This document shows, in pieces, positions 6,553 to 9,856 of a DNA stretch of 9,856 nt. A program made the position numbers and the translations under genes. The stretch lies in assembly GCA_022562375.1 (NCBI GenBank), contig JADFPK010000052.1, forward strand, positions 1 to 9,856. Direction: 5' to 3'. The notes below the pieces were generated by a model, which did not search any database, had not been told where the DNA came from, and saw only the letters and a list, made by a program, of their open reading frames with translations. The first letter of the stretch is position 1. Each line of letters starts with the position of its first letter. This DNA is from Pseudomonadota bacterium (GTDB taxonomy: Bacteria > Pseudomonadota > Alphaproteobacteria > SMXQ01).

Positions 6553-8289
6553 ATGAATATTCCGCGGCTCCTACGGCGATGGCGCCGGGGCGGCGGAAAA
6601 TCAGGTCCCCCAAAAGCCGCCCTCGGCGTGCTTTTCGATTCGGGCAATCTGTTGTCGCGTTTCCCCGGCCCGGCGATGTTCGTGGATGGCGAAGGGCGGG
6701 TGCTTGCCAGCAACGGATGGGGCGCCGGCGAAGCCGAAGCGTCCCGCCTGGTGGCGGCCCCGGCGGTGGCCCAAGCCATCGCCCGGTCCCTCGCCGACAA
6801 TGCCGCCAGGGTCGAGACCGTCGTGGTGCCCGAAGCGGCCTCCGGCGGGCGAGTAGAGTTGACCATCCTTCCCGTGGGGGACGGAACCTCCGCCCTGGTA
6901 CTGGGGCGCAACGTCATGCTCGAACACAATCTGCGCACGGCCCTGGTGGAGTCGCGCCAGCGTTACAAGGACCTGGTGGAGGTCTCCAGCGACTTCGCGT
7001 GGGAGACCGATGCCGGCGGGGTGTTCGCCTTCGTATCGCCCCAGGGCGCTTTGGGATACCGGGCGGAGGAATTGGTCGGCCGGCCGCCCAGTGACTTCTT
7101 CGTCGAGGAATGGGGCGCGCCGATGCCGATGCCCTTTACCGCCACCGACCCGCTGGCCGATGTCGAGCTGTGGTTCCGCCGCGCCGACGGGTCGCCGGCC
7201 TGTCTTTTGGCTTCATGCGTGCCTCTGCTTGGCGATGACGGGGAATGGCTGGGCGCCCGTGGTGTGTGCCGCGATGTCACCGAGGCCCGCGAGCGCGATT
7301 CCGCCCTTGCCCGCGCCCGCAATCGCGAACGGCTTCTGAGCTACATGGTGCGCACCATGCGCGATGAGGTCGACCCCCGCGACATGCTGGGCGCCGCCGC
7401 CGCGGCGATGGCGCGGGCCATCGCCGCCAGCGGCTGCAGGATTTACCGGCAGGACATCGGGCCCGCCATCGCCCCGGCGGCGGAATTCGGCGATCTGCCG
7501 GATGTCGAGGCCACCGAGGCGCTGCTTCACAAGCTCAAGCGGACCCAGTTGCCGGTGACGGCGGAAATCGATGGCGGTCAAGGGCTGGCGATCGCCACCC
7601 GCTACCACCATGCGGTCAACGGCGCGATAGTGCTATGGCGCAAGGCGGGCGGTGACCCCTGGAGCGACAATGTTCGCGGGTTGCTGTTGGAAGTCGCCGA
7701 CCAGCTCGGCATCGCCAACGAACAGATCGCCAACCACGAGAAGCTGCGGAAACTGTCCCGCACCGACGGGCTGACCGGATTGCTCAACCGGCGAACCTTC
7801 TTCAACGAACTCCGGCGCCGCTACGCGACGATCGCGGTCACCGACCATTCGGCGGTCCTGATCTACTGTGACCTCGACAATTTCAAGCTGGTCAACGACC
7901 TTCATGGCCACCAGCGGGGCGATGCGGCGCTGATCAGGCTGAGCGAGATTCTTCTCGGCAAGGTGCGTTCCGGAGACCTGGTTGCCCGCCTCGGCGGTGA
8001 CGAGTTCGCCTGCTGGCTGGAGGGCGCCGACCTTCCCGCCGGGCGGGAAAGGGCGCGCGAGTTGCTGGATGCCTGCCGGGCCCTGGCGGACTTCTCCGGC
8101 GATCCCTCCCATCCCTTGACCGTATCGCTCGGTATCGCCGTCCTCGCGCCGGGCAGCGGAGAGCGCCTCGAAGAGCTCATGGCCAGGGCCGATCAGGCCA
8201 TGTACATGGCCAAGCACGGCGGCAAGGGCCGGTTCGATGTCGCCGCTCCGCCCGCGGAGGAGGAGGAGAGAAGGGTGGCCGTGCCATGA
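6553..8289 (+). CDS. PAS-GAF-GGDEF protein, predicted diguanylate cyclase
   Basis: This 578-residue protein lacks an obvious signal peptide or transmembrane segment. Residues ~35-120 look like a degenerate PAS domain (FPGPAMFVDGEGRVLASN). Residues ~136-245 form a clearer PAS domain (RYKDLVEVSSDFAWETDAGG through GYRAEELVGRPPSDFF to RGVCRDVTEARERD). Residues ~260-395 have GAF-like character, and a helix leads into the GGDEF domain at ~400-565. That domain has the usual start (SRTDGLTGLLNRRTFFNEL), the metal and substrate segment CDLDNFKLVNDLHGHQRGD, an intact RLGGDEF (GGDEF at 481-485), and a typical end (ADQAMYMAKHGGKGRF). RSGD (472-475), five residues before GGDEF, is the inhibitory product-binding RxxD site. 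It should therefore make cyclic di-GMP from two GTP with feedback inhibition. ATG 6553 is one base after the EAL gene's stop, and the gene's own stop overlaps the next start as ATGA. Confidence 0.92.
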   Translation: MNIPRLLRRWRRGGGKSGPPKAALGVLFDSGNLLSRFPGPAMFVDGEGRVLASNGWGAGEAEASRLVAAPAVAQAIARSLADNAARVETVVVPEAASGGRVELTILPVGDGTSALVLGRNVMLEHNLRTALVESRQRYKDLVEVSSDFAWETDAGGVFAFVSPQGALGYRAEELVGRPPSDFFVEEWGAPMPMPFTATDPLADVELWFRRADGSPACLLASCVPLLGDDGEWLGARGVCRDVTEARERDSALARARNRERLLSYMVRTMRDEVDPRDMLGAAAAAMARAIAASGCRIYRQDIGPAIAPAAEFGDLPDVEATEALLHKLKRTQLPVTAEIDGGQGLAIATRYHHAVNGAIVLWRKAGGDPWSDNVRGLLLEVADQLGIANEQIANHEKLRKLSRTDGLTGLLNRRTFFNELRRRYATIAVTDHSAVLIYCDLDNFKLVNDLHGHQRGDAALIRLSEILLGKVRSGDLVARLGGDEFACWLEGADLPAGRERARELLDACRALADFSGDPSHPLTVSLGIAVLAPGSGERLEELMARADQAMYMAKHGGKGRFDVAAPPAEEEERRVAVP

Positions 8290-9608
8290 AGGCGCTGATG
8301 CTCCGCATGTTCGGCCGCGCCGGTTTAAGCGCCAACGCGACTCTCAGCTACGAGGAAACCAAGGAGCTTGCCCGCCACCCGAGCGCCAAGGTGCGCCGGT
8401 CCCTGGCGAATCGCCAGGATGTCCGCGCCGAGGTTCTCTACTACCTGGCGGAGGACGATTCGCCCGAGGTCCGCCGCAGTATCGCCGTCAACGCCAATAC
8501 ACCGGCTCAGGCCTATCTTTTGCTGGCCCATGACCACGACGACACGGTTCGCTGTGATCTGGCTCTCAAGATCTCCCGGCTGATGCCGGAGTTGAACCCC
8601 GACGAGCACGACCGCCTTCAGCAGACCACCTACGAGGTGCTGGAGGTTCTCGCCCGCGACCAGTTGACGAAGGTGCGCCAGATACTGGCCGAGACATTGA
8701 AGGACGTTACCGCCGCGCCGCCCGGCGTGATCAAGCGCCTGGCCATGGACTCCGAGCCCTCCGTGGCCCAGCCCGTTCTTGAGTTCTCGCCTCTGCTGAC
8801 CGACGAGGACCTGCTGGAAATCATCAAGAGCCTGCCGGTCAACGGCGGACTGTCCGCGATCTCGCGCCGTAAGGAGGTCTCCTCCCGGGTGTCCGACGCC
8901 GTCGTCGCCACCGATGATGTCTCCGCCATCACCGAACTTCTGGCCAATCCCAGCGCCCAGATTCGCGAGGAAACCCTCGACGGTCTGGTCGAGGGTTCGA
9001 TCCGGGTCGAGGAATGGCAATCGCCGCTCGCCCGCCGACCGCTGCTGCCGAGGAACGCGGTCAGGAAACTCGCGACCTTCGTCGCCGATTCCCTTCTCAG
9101 GGAATTGAGGAACCGCAACGACCTCGACCCCGAAATATTGAACGAGGTGACCGAGATCATGCACCGGCGTCTCGGCGATGACGGGGAAGCGGCGTATGGG
9201 GAGGCGGCGGTGAATAGCGCCGCCACGGAGGTCCTCGACCAGGCGGCGATGAAGATGGCGGCCGAGGAGACGCTCCAGACCGTCCGTCAACTCCACGCCG
9301 ACGATAAGCTCGACGAGGATCGCGTCGCCGAGGCGTTGGGTACGGGGAATCACGATTTCGTCACCTTGGCGCTGGCGCTCAAGTCCGGCGTGCCGAAACG
9401 CGTGGTCGACAGGGTGAGTTCGGCGCAAAGCGCCAAGGGAATCACGGCGCTGGCGTGGAAGGCAGGGTTCTCCATGCGATTCGCCGTCCAACTGCAGACC
9501 CGTTTCGCCCATGTCGGTATCGGCGAGGTGCTCAACGCCAAGGACGGCGTCGATTATCCGCTGTCGAAAGACGAGATGGAGTGGATGATCGAATTCTTCG
9601 CCACCTGA
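8286..9608 (+). CDS. DUF2336-family helical-repeat protein
   Basis: This 440-residue protein starts with an ATG overlapping the cyclase stop (ATGA). A purine-rich GGAGGAGGAGAG tract lies about 15 bases upstream, further than a normal ribosome binding site, so coupling from the upstream gene is likely. Residues ~20-100 hold helical repeats of about 24 residues with VRRS cores (HPSAKVRRSLANRQDVRAEV, DDSPEVRRSIAVNANTPAQA, HDDTVRCDLALKI), like HEAT or leucine-rich-variant repeats. Residues ~110-290 carry signatures I associate with DUF2336, notably PLLTDEDLLEII (169-180) and RRPLLPRNAVRKLATFVADS (250-269). The tail (~330-440) is predicted helical. No catalytic motif, signal peptide or membrane segment is evident. 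DUF2336 has no function I can state with confidence. Its place behind a matched phosphodiesterase and cyclase suggests a scaffold, partner or effector of the cyclic di-GMP module, which is inference. Confidence 0.88.
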   Translation: MKALMLRMFGRAGLSANATLSYEETKELARHPSAKVRRSLANRQDVRAEVLYYLAEDDSPEVRRSIAVNANTPAQAYLLLAHDHDDTVRCDLALKISRLMPELNPDEHDRLQQTTYEVLEVLARDQLTKVRQILAETLKDVTAAPPGVIKRLAMDSEPSVAQPVLEFSPLLTDEDLLEIIKSLPVNGGLSAISRRKEVSSRVSDAVVATDDVSAITELLANPSAQIREETLDGLVEGSIRVEEWQSPLARRPLLPRNAVRKLATFVADSLLRELRNRNDLDPEILNEVTEIMHRRLGDDGEAAYGEAAVNSAATEVLDQAAMKMAAEETLQTVRQLHADDKLDEDRVAEALGTGNHDFVTLALALKSGVPKRVVDRVSSAQSAKGITALAWKAGFSMRFAVQLQTRFAHVGIGEVLNAKDGVDYPLSKDEMEWMIEFFAT

Positions 9609-9692
9609 GCGGCCCCTTTCGGTAAGCTTTTTCGATGGACCCGGGATCGCCGGCGGCGCCGACTTGGTTCGCGGCGCTTGTCGGCCGAGGCT

Positions 9693-9856
<164 letters not shown>

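Noticed and set aside
8325..9512. Long minus-strand open frame (395 codons) opposite the DUF2336 gene
   Set aside because: The plus-strand reading carries family signatures and is coupled to the cyclase gene. The antisense frame shows no domain or ribosome binding site.

Overview
The window is GC-rich (roughly two-thirds G+C by eye) and reads as a chromosomal segment of an alphaproteobacterium, most likely of the Rhodospirillales type. The grounds are the core gene set (fmt, truA, dapE, dapD, argB), a DUF2336 protein (a family I associate mainly with alphaproteobacteria), PAS/GGDEF/EAL signalling genes, and a TTAACCAT element resembling a CtrA site. No mobile element, CRISPR array, rRNA or tRNA was seen.

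Layout. Positions 1-1149 (+) hold the 3' end of fmt, translationally coupled to truA. Positions 1150-1360 are an unusually AT-rich intergenic stretch full of GTATA/TATAC elements. It carries a good sigma70-like promoter overlapped by palindromes and leads into a 158-codon gene of unknown function (1361-1837, +). Positions 1871-4478 (-) are a tight three-gene operon transcribed leftwards: dapD, dapE and a small multi-pass membrane protein, each joined by an ATGA overlap. A promoter with a perfect TTGACA -35 box lies upstream of dapD. Positions 4479-4808 are the divergent intergenic region, with the CtrA-like motif.

Positions 4809-9608 (+) form a three-gene signalling cassette: an EAL phosphodiesterase with a PAS-like segment and a degenerate GGDEF-like segment; a PAS-GAF-GGDEF diguanylate cyclase with an intact GGDEF motif and an inhibitory RxxD site; and a helical-repeat DUF2336 protein. 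The spacing (1 base, then an ATGA overlap) makes one transcript likely. The window ends in the 3' end of argB (9693-9856, -), convergent with the cassette.

How they work together. dapD and dapE are successive parts of the succinylase branch of lysine/diaminopimelate synthesis. fmt and truA are translation-related housekeeping genes. The cassette pairs a predicted maker and a predicted breaker of cyclic di-GMP with a protein of unknown role, which is the most interesting system here. Other points worth a second look are the operator-like AT-rich cluster before the 158-codon gene and a 15-bp tandem repeat inside dapE that adds a Gly-Asp-Lys-rich loop.
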